A stretch of 64,000 nt of DNA from Musa acuminata AAA Group (Eukaryota > Streptophyta > Magnoliopsida > Zingiberales > Musaceae). Of the stretch, positions 42,182 to 54,888 are shown piece after piece. The notes under the pieces were generated by a model. The model saw only the letters and a list, made by a program, of their open reading frames with translations. It was not told where the DNA came from and made no database searches. Location of the stretch: NCBI RefSeq assembly GCF_036884655.1, contig NC_088357.1, positions 44,541,501 to 44,605,500 of the forward strand, given 5' to 3'. How positions within the stretch are numbered: position 1 is the stretch's first letter; the number at the start of each line of letters is the position of its first letter. The position numbers were made by a program, and so were the translations under genes.

Positions 42182-43059
42182 TAAGAATCATATAGTTCAT
42201 AATGCATTTAGTCCACTGTAGTACATTTCATCCAATAAGCTGCTTTCTTCTGCACACCAAGTCGGTTGTTTTTATTGAATCAGACTATAGTTAACAGAGA
42301 TGTAAACTCTCGTATATGATTGAAGAAATGTTATGAAATTTCTCAAAGTAATTATGGAATTCCTCATCTTTCAGATTGTGTTGTAGCTTCAAATGTTTCC
42401 TCCAAAATTCCTTCATATTGGCTGGTCTTTCGAGCATCAAAAATATCTGTTGGCAACAAGGACTATAACAAAAAAGTCGTGGAGTCCCAAACTAAAGGCG
42501 TAAATTAAAACCAGTTTGTAAATGTGGTGTGAATTTCTTGAAAGATGTTTCCTTGACCTGAAATGGACAGCTGAACCCAATCAAATACCTACTGCCAAAC
42601 TCACAAGCGGGATAGTGAGCAAATTGACAGCAATCTTCTGACCCCCCTTAGGTTATTCGATTTGGGGACGGTGGATAACATGGATGGCACTGCTAACAAA
42701 ATCTATCATCAACATCTCTATTCGATATAAGGAACATGCTCGAGATCTCATGAGTTATTTCTAACAAAGGTAAGCCCTTTGAAGCAGGAAACAGAGGGTC
42801 TTCGTCGCTATTCAACCAGAACCATTTCCGTGGAAATCAATTAGATTTCGAGTTCTGTACTAAAATTGTCACCACCTTTATGGTGCGTTTGACAGAGAAA
42901 AGAAGTCCATCCCGAGTATAATCAAATGAAGAAAATCTAATTATCGGATACAAAACTGCAGACGAAATCGCAAGGGATGGGGAAAACTGACCTTCTTGGA
43001 AGAACAAACAGGGGAATTGCTCAGGAACACCCATCTCAAGCTACATCAAGACGACGAAA
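42182..43059. other. Spacer downstream of the F-box-like gene
   Basis: The first 200-350 bases are likely 3' UTR. A 65-residue minus-strand frame at 42837-43034 (MGVPEQFPCLFFQE...) matches nothing that I know. No other feature. Confidence 0.45.
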
Positions 43060-43240
43060 TCAACAACCCGTGTGAGGGGCCGGTCCACAGAGTGGAGAGG
43101 CCCCTGCCTCATAGATCTGGAACCGACCGGAATGCCAGAAACCGCGGAATTCGCACTAAATCCAGGGCGGCGACACCGAGGAGGAAGAAGAGAATTGGCT
43201 CCGAGACCAAACGGTGAGTGGGAGCGCTACTAAGTTACGA
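43060..43240 (-). other. GC-rich island resembling an orphan 5' exon
   Basis: On the minus strand this CT-rich, CpG-containing stretch reads like a plant 5' leader. It is followed at about 42992 by TTCCAAGAAGGTCAG, a possible splice donor. I find no downstream coding exon, so it may be a noncoding transcript, a relict promoter or chance. Confidence 0.25.
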
Positions 43241-44123
43241 GAGATAAAGAGGGGACGAGAGAGGCTGGGCCATTAGAGCCTTCGACTACTGCTAAGAACC
43301 TGAAAGCCTATCATGTGTGAGGCCCAACTTAATAGGCCCACTAAGAGCCCATTTCCCAACCTCTCTCTCTCTTATTGATATATATGTAAGGTGAATATTC
43401 AAAGTGGTGTCAAGTAAAAGAACAACAACATAGAAGCCAAATGGATACTGAAGAAAAATATATACTGAAGGACAACATAGAATAACAACAAAATATATAT
43501 GAACACAAATCACATCAGTCTCCCTTCTTATGAAGTAGATACTGAGGAAGAAGCCTAGTCACTGGTTCATACACTACAGTCATTGGAATTGCAATCTTGG
43601 AATTTGCTTCATTCACAAATGTTCTGGAAAATAAAAGAAACTTTCCCTTCCAAAGTTCAACCCCACCTGGCTATACATTCCCAGTATATGTATGTGCCTC
43701 TATGAACAATGGCTAAACACCTACAGGGACCAAAAGAAAGAAAAGAAAGCTGCTAAACACCTGATACTTGACAAATTCCTACCTCTCGATAGTGCCATCT
43801 GCACAAAAAGAAAATTAAACTGCCAGTTACAAAGAAACTATCAACATCATCAATGCAGCTGTAGCAGTAAATGTGCTATAGGAGCAACAAGAATTAGGAA
43901 ATAACCATATGATTAGCTGTGAAATACCACCTACGGGTTCATCGCGATAGCTGCTTGTGAAAAAGATATACATCATACAAGGCTAGGTATAGTTTGAGAT
44001 ATTTCAATAAGTATAATAGGTAAAACAATAGAACAAGCTCTATTTTTCTGCAAGGGTTCAATGAAAATTCATTATATGAACTGAGATCAAGGTAGACCTT
44101 GGTGTCTGCCATTATCGATGTCC
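43241..44123. other. Spacer and 3' region of the ATG18-like gene
   Basis: No gene seen. Bases 43880-44123 are probably 3' UTR of the minus-strand ATG18-like gene. Confidence 0.5.
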
Positions 44124-47100
44124 TCAAGGTGTGTCTCCAGCTTCAGGTTCTGTGTTATTTACAAACTCGAGCAAGGCCTCAGTCTTCAGGCCCTCATTGT
44201 TATTTACAGACTCGAGATTACTTTCCATGTTTGGGCAATCTGTATGATTACTTAGAAAGCCCTTGTCAGTATCTTGTGAAGAGCGGGTCCAACCACCGTT
44301 GCTGTTACTATTGGGAAGCTCAGCTATCACAGCATTTTCAGGCACACTGTCAAGAGAACTACAGCTACTTCGGTGTGAATGCTCCCCGACTTCCGACAAG
44401 CCTGTCTTCAGGCATGTAGGTGGGCCATGCGGGATGAGGTCAGAATCATCTGACCTGAAAAATTAAAGATTGTTTAAATTAAATAGGCAAAGATAAATTT
44501 TATAGTGACAGACTGCGACACTCAACAAGATAGGCATCTATAACATCAAGTATTTCAATCCATGTGACAACGAAGAGCAACATTAAGATAAACCTGCAAA
44601 GTAGCTTTTGCAAATAGAATGTGCAACCAAATAACTTAGCTGAAGAAACAGTAAGTAAAAGGCCAAATTAGAGAGACATGTTGTAGAATTCACTAAGGCC
44701 AAATATGAGAGAAATACTGTAGTATTCATTTAGCAACTGATGTAGTAATCATTTATCAAAATGAACAATATGATCAACATTGAAGTCAGGGCATGTATGG
44801 ACATCACAAGATGATCCAAAGAGAATCGGTTTGATGATCTTCTAATTGCTAACATTCATAAGAGGATTTTAAGATATTTTAGTTTCCACACTATATTGAC
44901 ATGTAAAAATGTAATGGCAAAAGAAAGCAACAAGGAGATGACATTGCAAAAGTATCTCTTCTAATGCATAAATATTAGCCAAAAAGATATCTGATGTTAA
45001 GACTAGGATGAACCTTGGTTGCTGGAATGTTGGTGATTGCAGATGATCGAAAACTGGAACAAGATCTTTCAGTTTAGCTTCAATTGTACGGCATGGGATT
45101 CTTTCAATCTCTATTTCTCCAACAGAATTACCACTGTAGGCTTCTTTGCTATTTTGGTCCATCAACACATTAAAGGAAATCTGTATAAGCAGAGGCAGTA
45201 AATAAATGGAGACAGAATGCAAGTAGGAAACATCAAGGAAGTAACCCAATTGAAAACGCCTAAGTACCTTAGACTTTGACCATAGGGGAACCCAAGCTTC
45301 ATGAACATGCAACTCGAACTCAGATATGTACAAGTGAGGAGTTTGTTTAGCAGCAAGCTTTGTTTTCAAGTCAACACCACTAGCAGAGTTATACACACTA
45401 ATCTCTTTCCTCGTGTCTTTACATAAAAATTTAGTATTCTCTCCACTACCATGATCACCATATATATCAACATTGTCGCATCCATCTTTTCTGTTCCGCT
45501 TATGACAAACATCCCATTTCTGAAGTGCCTCAACGTCTGACCTAGAATATGCTTCATGCGATAACTCGTTAGTAATGGAACTTAACCCTGATTGATCAGT
45601 GCCACAATACTCCCTGCTTGATTGATGAAGAACATACTGTATGATAGAGCCAGAAGAAAAGAAAACAAGAAAGTAGTACATTTTTCTCAGTGAGCTGATA
45701 TTGGCATTAAGACCAGTACCCTTGCAGTAATGGAAAACAGAAGCAATGGCCCCGGGCGAAGGACTGATCTTACCAGTACCAGCTGCTGCTAACCCATTAA
45801 CGGTACTTTTAAACCCAGGTTTCCCGTTCTTTATTCTGCATACAGCTGATAATGTAACAGGACTACCAGACCCATAAAGGCTCTGCTCACTTATCTTTGA
45901 AGAGCAAGAATTCTGAGATAAATGAACTGACATTTTTGTTGTCAAAGCTGATCCATAGCAGATATTTGCAATATTACGCTCATTGAACTTAAGGTCTGCA
46001 GCTCCTCCAGAAGGGTAGATTGCAAATAAATGACTAGTACCCCTTGACGAGCTGATCACTATCCATTTACTGTCATCACTGAAGCTGATGTCTTGTATAA
46101 CCTGATACAAAGAGCAATAATCTCATGCAATTAAAAGTTTGGAACTCAGCATGAGTGATGAAGATGGGTGCAAAGCGATGTGAGTGTATATCTACCGCAT
46201 TTGTGATGCCTCGTTGTAACTTGAAAAGATGGATGCAAGTCCCCTTTGCACCTGATCCTTCTGGCTTTGAATGTGGAGAAGGCATTATGCGAAAAACATT
46301 GATGTTACGGCCATGGATAGAAGCAGTGACTAGCAAGGTCCCACTAGGATCAAAGCACAATGCGGAGATAGGACTCTTATGTGCCCTAAACTGAACTATC
46401 ACTGATCTAGAGACAATATCTTCAACTATGACCTGTTGATGTTGAAAGAAAAACGCAATGTTTAACAAATTTGTTCAACACACACACATTATATTCCTTA
46501 AGAGAGAGTCAATGTTTAACATATTTGATACATGTATTGCGGGCCACATAACCCATCAAATTATTTAAAGAAATAATAAAAACAAAAAAGAAACTGAAAA
46601 TTCAAAAAGAATCATACCATTTCATCATTTTCCATGTTTGCAGGTTCCCTATGCATGATCTTGTTGCTATTTGAATTGGAATTCCCATGCACTGTAAAAC
46701 CATTATTGTCACCTACAAATTCTGTGTAATACTTGGAGAATGTTGTCAACCCCTTATCTCCAAGTGTCACCAAACCTGCAGCAAGTGTCTTACTAGATTC
46801 TCTTGCAAAATGTGCCATCAGACTACCTCTTGAAGGAGTCACCGTAGCAGGACTTACATCTTGAGCACTAACAGGGCAATTACTTGAAACTGGAACTGGA
46901 ATTCCACTGTACGCTAACCACCTGGTGCCAACTGCAAGTGGGCCATAGCCTATACTTCCAGAAACAACAGATGCCGAAGCTACAGGATTAGTAACAATTA
47001 TATTTTCCCTCTCTAGGGTTGCAGCATTAAGACATTGTATCTGCATAATAATATCATGACAATTTGTTCATCAAAGCTCTGTCTTTGAAGACAAAATTAT

Positions 47101-49632
47101 AAAAAAAATACAGTATAGCCTACCTGTGAAGTTTGACAAACAGCAATAACTCGAGGACTGCACCTAACAGAGAGAATAGCTGAGTTGAACTTCAAGACAT
47201 GCTCATACTCATGGGTCCTTAAGGAATAAAAATGGGCATAAGTAGGCAAAGAATTGTCACTTTCCATCTCCTGACAACCACCAACAGAACCGTTAGAAGA
47301 AAAACCAAACCCATCAAAATTGTTGAAATTTCCATTAACGTATCCATCCCCAACCACAATCAGCACTGGACGAACATCTGCAAACCTATCTACTAGACCC
47401 TTTAATGCAATTGGCTTCTTTTGCATTTGAAGAAAAGAAGCAGGGAAATCATGTCTACATGCTAACTGCCTTACATCATCTGCTTGCTCAACATCCCAAA
47501 CCTGGAACCCTGACCCATAACCCAACAAGAGAACTTGTCGGTGGACATCACCTTCCATTTCCAGTTTGTCAAATCCTGCCCAAAGCACCTATTAACCACC
47601 AACAACAGTTAGGAGGCACATGAGTTATCATTGAGCATTTCAAGTGATTAAGATTCAATTTAGTATAGATATTATTATTTCAGAAAATTGACTTAGGTTG
47701 AAGCATGTTAATATTTCACTTCATATTACATAAATTGGTAATTAGAAATATTGATAAAAAGTTCAACCAAAATATATAAGATCATCTCAAGTTACTGGTA
47801 TAACTGGTTAATAGTGCTTCAGAATATAATACTACAAGAATAATGAAGTTCAGGCGCACTGGCAGCTTGACTAAGCTGCTTAATAACACAATATAGAAAA
47901 ACCATTAAGAAAAATCAACATCACAGAATTATATATGTGCAACTATTAAAAGCATGGACAACAAATAGGTTCAATCATGATTAGAAGCAGCTTAAATATA
48001 AGTACAATTGTATAAACAAATAAAGCTATCAAAATAACATCCACTGTTTTGTAATCCTTGAGAATTTTGCTTCATATTTCAGAAAGTCGCTTCATCATGG
48101 ATGGTGAACTTTGGCATGGTACTAAAGCTGCTACATTGCAACCAGGACACCAAGGGTTAGAATAGCAGAACAGCTCCGCATGTGAAAGTCTGAGCAAAGT
48201 CCCATGCCACCTGGTGGTTGTTCTTCTAAATTATTCAAGATCAATCAGATAATACATGGAATGACAGCAGTTCAGCATAAATTTTACTGCACTTATGATA
48301 GATAATCAAGTTAAAATTTGGCGGTGAACTACTGGTTTCAATCTTAAGGATTGGTGCCAAAATGTATCCGAATTTCAAGTTTCATCAGTAGCCAGCATAT
48401 TTGATCATAAAGCAGTTATTTTGTGGTTCAGGGCTAGGAGTCAGTGTGGTGAGGCCTGGATATACCAGACACAGTAGAGGCACAAAACTAGAGGGTAAGT
48501 TAAGATATGTCACAAAAATGGTGCATCAATTCATTATTTCTATCAGTTTTAATATCTCTGGTGAAAGGCTAAATGGATTTAGAGGTAAACTGAGCTGGCC
48601 ATCTTCTCAATAGAAACTAGCCTGACTTTGCAAATGACAATCTCCTCCTATGTGAAAAACAGTCTTGCATTGGAAAATTTAACCAAATTAATACTGTGAC
48701 AAAACCCACATGTGACAACAGGAATATGTAGTAAATTATTTGACAGATGAAGTACAACAAATCCAGAATTATGAAATTGTGCACACAGGAGTTTTATTAT
48801 TCACATAGTTCACTAGATATGGCAACCAGTCATAAGCTAATTATTTTTCAGTGCTACAATTAAATAGTTAACTCCAAAATCATAAATCAACACCATTCAT
48901 TTGAAATGAACAGTTATCATATGAGTACATGCAGAATCATTTCTTTTTCGTAAGATCAATCAGCCAGGATAAAACGGGAGTAATCATGTTACCCATGATT
49001 CCTACTTCAATAGTCAAATGTACAAAAAGAACTCCAGTCAAATAGCAATGACTTAGAAATTAGTGTGAAAAGCATTAAAGATATGCATATCAAAAGCAAT
49101 CTTTTACCCATCAGAGGTTTCAGAAAGGTAAAGAATAAAATTTTTAAGAAGCACAAATTATCATCAAGGAAGAAACAATTGATAACAAATGCATGCATTG
49201 CTACTCATTTTGGTATAACAATCAGAGCTAGTAAGAATCCGGGCCGCTACTTCATGACATTCATCATACTCCTTACTTCAAGAGTTCACGCAAGACAAAA
49301 ACATGTAATCAAATCGAACGACACAGAAGAAAGTCGTTACCATTGACAAGAAACAAACTGATCTAATCCAAGTAAAGGTCAATTTTTTACAAAGGATAAG
49401 GGGAATCTGAATGCACTACCTGATCATGGCCCGCATCATCATGGCCGTTGGCGATTGAGGAGACAATAGACACCCCCGCCTTGCGAACAGTGGATGCAAC
49501 ATTGGACGCAGCGGAGGACACGATCCTCATGCAATTCGACAAAGACCGAACCGATAAGACCTCATTGCTACTGCCGTTGCGGTGATTCCTCGGCACACCG
49601 CCACCCTGACGTTTCTGCACATCGTTCCTCAT
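44124..49632 (-). CDS. ATG18: ATG18-like autophagy WD40 protein with BCAS3 domain (ATG18f/g/h type)
   Basis: Seven exons (49632-49420, 47588-47124, 47040-46618, 46432-46196, 46101-45268, 45180-45014, 44454-44124) give 889 residues, and every join keeps frame. The N-terminal stretch contains SNCMRIVSSAASNVASTVRKAG. Propeller repeats follow (VLLLGYGSGFQVWDVE; THEYEHVLKFNSAILSVRCS; GYGPLAVGTRWLAYSG; FRAHKSPISALCFDPSGTLLVTAS). The phosphoinositide motif appears as FKLQRG (residues about 437-442). The BCAS3-type part includes VIQDISFSDDSKWIVISSSRG and LSAVCRIKNG. Such proteins bind PI3P on growing autophagosomes, with ATG2. The C-terminal tail is serine-rich. The start at 49632 is the first in-frame ATG. 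Intron 1 is 1.8 kb, which fits this subfamily. Confidence 0.93.
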
Positions 49633-50806
49633 CACCCACCGCAAACCACTCAACGGATCCCCAAGAAAATGAAGAAAGATCCAAACTGTGAACGCCAGGC
49701 GCTCTAATCTCACAACAGCTTCCGATCATAAACCGAGTCTGTTCCTTTCTTCCTTTCTTTAGCACCAAGAAACAGCCCAAGACTCAGCTAGGTGCGAAAC
49801 AACCCCAACTTTTCCCAGAAGAACTAATAAACTCAACTAAACCAGAATCAAAATCGAATCTTTTCTACAGAAACAAGCCCCCGGAGCCACAAAGACGAAA
49901 CCTGCTTAAAGATCTCAGCTTTCTCGACGGATTCCTAGTCCGAATCAGCGAAAAAAGCAAGCGCTTTATTGACGGGCTCCCTTATTTCCGTAGCCAGAAG
50001 CAGTGTAAGGCGAGCTGAGGAGAAATGCGAATCTTCTTTAATAAGGCAGGCGATGAGGAAGACGGAGGAGAGAAGAAAGGATCGCTTCGTAATCAGAGAA
50101 CCAAACATACTGAGCTCCCCGTTTACGGCTCTCTGATTTCTGCCCTTCTTTTACTTTCCATTCGGAAATTGTTACTGACAATCTCATTTTTCCTATTGTC
50201 AACCGCTCTTATTTCGTACCATCATTTTAAAAATAATAAAAATATAATCTTTAATTATCAATCATATTTTTATTTTCTATAATCTCTTAATTATCCTTAC
50301 TTAAAATATATCCTATGATTAAGAGGAGAAGAATAATAATAAGAAGAGGAAAGAAGGTAAAGAAAAGGGTGCACACATATCATTGTAAAGGAGAGTAGGG
50401 TTGTGGTAAAGAAAAAAAATAAAATAAAATCGGATAAATAGTAAAATAATACGTTATTATTTTAAAAGATTATTAATGATAATAAGTTTTCAATAATAAA
50501 AATATTCTTTTTAAATAAAAATATAAATAATCAATAGAATTCTCCTTCTAATTTTCTCAATTAGTTCCTTATAATTAATTAGTATAGACATCATTGTAAA
50601 CTTTGACATATATCAGAAACATATCAATAAAAACAAAATAAAAAACTTCAAAAATATTTTGAAAATGCAGCAGCACTACATTAATACATGCTGACTTGAT
50701 AGTAACAAATAATAGTAAGACAGATGCTATGATAAAAGTTTCTTCTAATAAGGATTTGCACACATATCAGAAACTAATTGATGAAAAAGGACAATAATTA
50801 TGTGAT
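49633..50806. other. 5' region of the ATG18-like gene and AT-rich spacer
   Basis: Bases 49633-50150 are moderately GC-rich and likely contain leader and promoter. After about 50200 the DNA becomes AT-rich with no recognisable feature. Confidence 0.5.
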
Positions 50807-50825
50807 TATATATATATATATATAT

Positions 50826-50872
<47 letters not shown>
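50807..50872. repeat. Compound microsatellite (TA)n-(GA)n
   Basis: About nine TA units (50807-50825) are followed by about 22 GA units (50827-50872), interrupted only by a TGTA junction. Confidence 0.95.
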
Positions 50873-50873
<1 letters not shown>

Positions 50874-51774
50874 GTATTTGAACAAATAATAAGAGAAAAT
50901 AAAAAAAATGACAAGAGAGTGTATTCGTCATATTGGGTTGGTGGCTGGGAGAAACTAAGAGGACTAGTTAGGGGGCAGATCTTGGTGGCTTCCTTCCTTT
51001 TGACCATGAGAGAGGAAGAAGGATAGAAGTGTTAACCATCTTGTTTGATGAATCTTTAGGAGGGCGTTGGGAGGGTTGACCGAGAAGGATACCGACGCGA
51101 GACTTGAATGCTTTGGGGCGAAGGCGTCGCTTTAGAAGAGTCGTCCGAATGAAATGGTTACTTAACAACGAATATTTCGTAGAAATATTCTTCGAGAGTC
51201 GTGCTTGTTGACAAAGGACTTGATCATGATGGAGGAGAAGACCTCCTCTTACAAGCATCCAGCTTGTTGGTAGGCAACAGATTGATTGCCATAGTCCTTT
51301 TCCTTGGAAAAGATTAGGAAAAGGGTCAGTGTTTCTTTCCAAAGGGATGCATTTTCAACTCTTGTGTTTTTTCTTTGCATGAAGTTTTGTGGTGTTTCAT
51401 ATGGCATTTATGAACACACAATAAGAATGATTTGTGTTACTAATTATATATCACTACTATCTGTCAGTAATTTCATATTGTTTTGCACTTATAGTATGAT
51501 GTATTTACACAAGTGTTCATGCTATGTTATTTTTGCTTGAGATTTCCTTTACTGTAAGAGACATTTGTATTTAGTTGACTTGTGATTGAACTCACACAAC
51601 CTGTCATCAAATTAAAGAAACTTCTATCTTCAAGTCCTCTTTGCAGCTAAGGAATGATCTCTATATCCTCCATTTATTTAAATCAGACTCAAATACAAAA
51701 ACGTAAAAGAGTCCTCTTCAACCTTTTTTCGCCATCCTCTATTTCCTGTTGTTTGAGAATGCTCTTAAATTATT

Positions 51775-51778
<4 letters not shown>
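50873..51778. other. Unassigned spacer
   Basis: A GC-richer patch at 50930-51310 contains a 124-residue minus-strand frame (50968-51342) of unknown character, possibly the remnant of a mobile element. No family recognised. Confidence 0.35.

Positions 51779-51831
<53 letters not shown>
51779..51831. repeat. Microsatellite (TA)26
   Basis: Uninterrupted alternating TA run of about 52 bases. Confidence 0.95.
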
Positions 51832-51837
<6 letters not shown>

Positions 51838-52349
51838 TGTGTGCATGTTAACATTTAGAAACCTCATTAATTTTCTTTATCCTAATGGTTATCATTCATG
51901 ACAACCTCATTAATTCCAACCATCTATCTTAATATAATATGTAATGGATTGATCTGGCAAATAAAATTTTCCACGGAAATGCAAATACATGAGAGAGAAT
52001 AAAAAACATAAATTATCACATCATCTTCTTATGGAAGGAGCAAGTTGCTCAATATTATATGTTGGGCTCCATAACTCTTGAATTATAGAGGTAGCATAAA
52101 AAGATGGACGTCAGATCCATACTCCTGCATCTTTGTAAATTGTTTGAGTAACAGAGAAGGACTCAACGATATGAAATATCCAAGAATCTCTTTCGCGCTA
52201 GGATGGTTAAGGGGACATCGATTTAGAACCATCATCTTAAGATAATTGAGTTGATAGAGAAACTCACATGTCTAGGAATGCACCTAGAGGATAATCCATG
52301 TGTAAATCTTGTACTTCAGTCCCTCTCAAATTTCTTTTTATAGTTCATT
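51832..52349. other. Spacer left of the copia element
   Basis: AT-rich. No LTR that I can match to 53245-54883, so the copia element below appears to have lost its 5' end. Confidence 0.4.
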
Positions 52350-53244
52350 ATGAATTTTAACATGAACAAAATCGAGATGACTCTTCTTGAGCTTCTTAAT
52401 ATGTTGAGAGAGACTGAGAGCACTATCAAGAAAGAGAAGCCAGTTCTCTATGCTGGTGAGACCAGAAAGAAAAGAAATACAAAAAAGTCTCTTAAGAAGG
52501 GTAAGGACAAGGACAAATCAGGTAAAATAAATGTTGTAAAGAAGGACCCGACAAAGGACAAAGGTCAATGCTTCTACTACGATAAAAACATACATTGGAA
52601 GAGAAACTACAAACAGTACCTCATAAAGAAAGCGAAATAGAAGCTTGGAGAAGTTTTAGGTATATTCATAATTGATCTTCATTTGTTAAAAAATTATGAT
52701 AGTATATGAGTATTGGATACCGATAGTGTATCTCATATCTATAATTGGTTACAGGTTCTGGTAAGACCTAGGAGATTGGTGAGAGGTGAGATGGACCAAG
52801 GAATGAGACAAAGGTTGCCTAGTGTAGGGTGACCTCCCTATTGTTGCCATCCGAGGTCACCCTACAATTGCCTAGCGGAGCTCTTTTAGTATTAGATGCT
52901 TTCTATTTTATTCATTCAATTATCAAAAATATTATTTCTATTTTTTATTTAATAAATAATCCTAAATGATGAGATTATCGATAAAAGAATATTAAATAAT
53001 AGCTTATTCATATTAGACGATATTCCATATGTCATGAATGTAAGTGTGTTTAAGATAAAGCGAGACAAGGTGAATAATGCATACCTATGGTATTATAGGT
53101 TGGGTCATATCCACAAGAAAAAATCTAAATATTGCTAAATGATGAATATTTAGATCCATTTAATTCTGAATCATATGCAATGTGTGAGTCTTACCTTCAA
53201 GAGTAATTGACCAACTCTCCATTTAGTAGAATTGGAGAGAGAGC
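52350..53244 (+). mobile_element. Ty1/copia gag end, protease remnant and GAG-pre-integrase start
   Basis: A lysine-rich gag tail includes a decayed zinc knuckle ([17 protein letters not shown] in place of C-X2-C-X4-H-X4-C). It is followed by a protease-like VLDTDSVSHIYNWLQVL (normally DTGS) and, after many stops, LWYYRLGHIHKKK, the GAG-pre-integrase LWHLRLGHI motif. Coding is broken at many points. Confidence 0.8.
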
Positions 53245-53339
53245 CACTAGTCATATGTGCTATGTAAGCTAATCACGTGAGTGATGACCCATGTGATTTA
53301 ACACACAATCTTTTTGCTTATTATATTTTGATATTTATC

Positions 53340-53408
<69 letters not shown>

Positions 53409-54883
53409 GTCATTGGATTTGTACAATGGGAATCAGATCATGATGAGATCATAAAAATGAGACCGATTCGCCTTTAAACACAGATCCTAAATAATCTCTG
53501 TCATAGGTTACTCGAAAGAGACATCGAGATAACCAGACATATTGGTGTGTTGTATACTCGTTCATATGATGGATGCAGCTGTTCTCATAGCTGCTCGTGT
53601 TGGAACACTAGGATATAATTCAAGTGCTCATCAGGGAATGAGTTCACTTATTGATCTTCTTACGAAATGCGAATGGTTGATGATGCATTATTGTTAGACA
53701 ATAATTCCATAGTTGTAGTGGTGTATCTGGTCCTTAGACTTGAGACACCAATGATGTCTTGTATGAGTGCTCCACTCTTTGATATCAGACTTATAGGTTT
53801 GGATGTCCCAAATCTAGCACAACCGATCATCGAAAGTGGTAGTCAATCTTAAAAGGGCTATTGAGTATCGATAGAGGATCATTCACTCTCGGTGTTATGA
53901 GAGGAATATCTCATATATATTTGCTCGGATAAATCACTAGTTAGGATCATTTGAATTGAGAGAGAAAAAGTTTTTCGGGAGAATCAAATTAAAGCGAGAC
54001 TCGAGTAGAAACCGTATGGGTCTGACAACACCATGCCCGGTATGCGATCTCTAGGATATTAGATGGATGAGAGACTATAAGTACACGGTAACTGAGGATA
54101 GACAAGTCTAATAGATTGGATTTCCTTGTAACATCTAAGGACTGCAACATAGTGGCCTAATATGTCCGCAGTCGATGAATCAAGTGAATTATTATGGAGA
54201 TAATAATTCACTGAGCCAAAAAGAGTTCTGACAGGTATAACTCATGGCCAGCTCGATATTGGGCTTAGAGGGCCACACACATATGGTAGGTATTGCGATG
54301 ACTAGAGGTTCGGATATGAGATATCCGTCGGACTCTCTATTTTATTGGATATCCAATAAGCTCATGAATTATTAGATATCCAATACCTATGGATGAAATC
54401 AAATAAGAGCCAATGAGAGATTATTAGATAGAGATCCACTAATCTAAGATGCTTGGGTAGTTGGATGAAGATCCAATACCCAATAGGGTTGATCCATTAG
54501 GGTTAAGTTAACAAGAGACCTCTATAAATAGGAGGGATTCAATAGTTCAGAGGTTATAACATTTTGCTTCATCTTCTATTCTCCTCCCCCTCTCCACCTC
54601 AGAGCAGTCCTGGAGTTTTGAGGAACATCATCGCAGCTCTGCTATATGGATCATCGCTAGAGAGAATGGCGCTTGACCTCCTTCACCTTCTCCTAAAGAT
54701 CTATAGAGATTCAGAGATATACGATCTCCCTCAGTAACACAATCTAATTCATACGTGGTTTTCTATTTTACGACTTTTTGCACACCAATTTTTGTACGAC
54801 GACGAACATATCTCTGGGAATTGGGGATTTTATTTTCTGTTCTTTCGCTGCGTATGTGATGTTATCCCCAAGATTTTCCAACA
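53245..54883 (+). mobile_element. Solo LTR nested in the copia element
   Basis: Aligns along its full length with the LTR at 31401-33019. It starts CACTAGTCATATGTG (TG changed to CA) and ends TTTTCCAACA, with a TATAAATA box at 54523-54530. It is flanked by AGAGC (53240-53244) and AAAGC (54884-54888), an imperfect 5-base target duplication. It splits the copia coding sequence between the GAG-pre-integrase and integrase regions. Confidence 0.8.
53344..53402. repeat. Microsatellite (TA)29 inside the solo LTR
   Basis: Uninterrupted TA alternation. The equivalent place in the other LTR (31500-31530) has only a short ATTGCTTGATGTATAAATAT, so the array expanded after the copies separated. Confidence 0.95.
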
Positions 54884-54888
54884 AAAGC

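Noticed and set aside
50968..51342. 124-codon minus-strand frame
   Set aside because: No recognisable domain. It overlaps unassigned repetitive-looking DNA, so it is not supported as a gene.
51654..51851. Open frames encoding alternating Ile-Tyr runs (also at 50778-51026 and 53277-53477)
   Set aside because: They are translations of TA and GA microsatellites.
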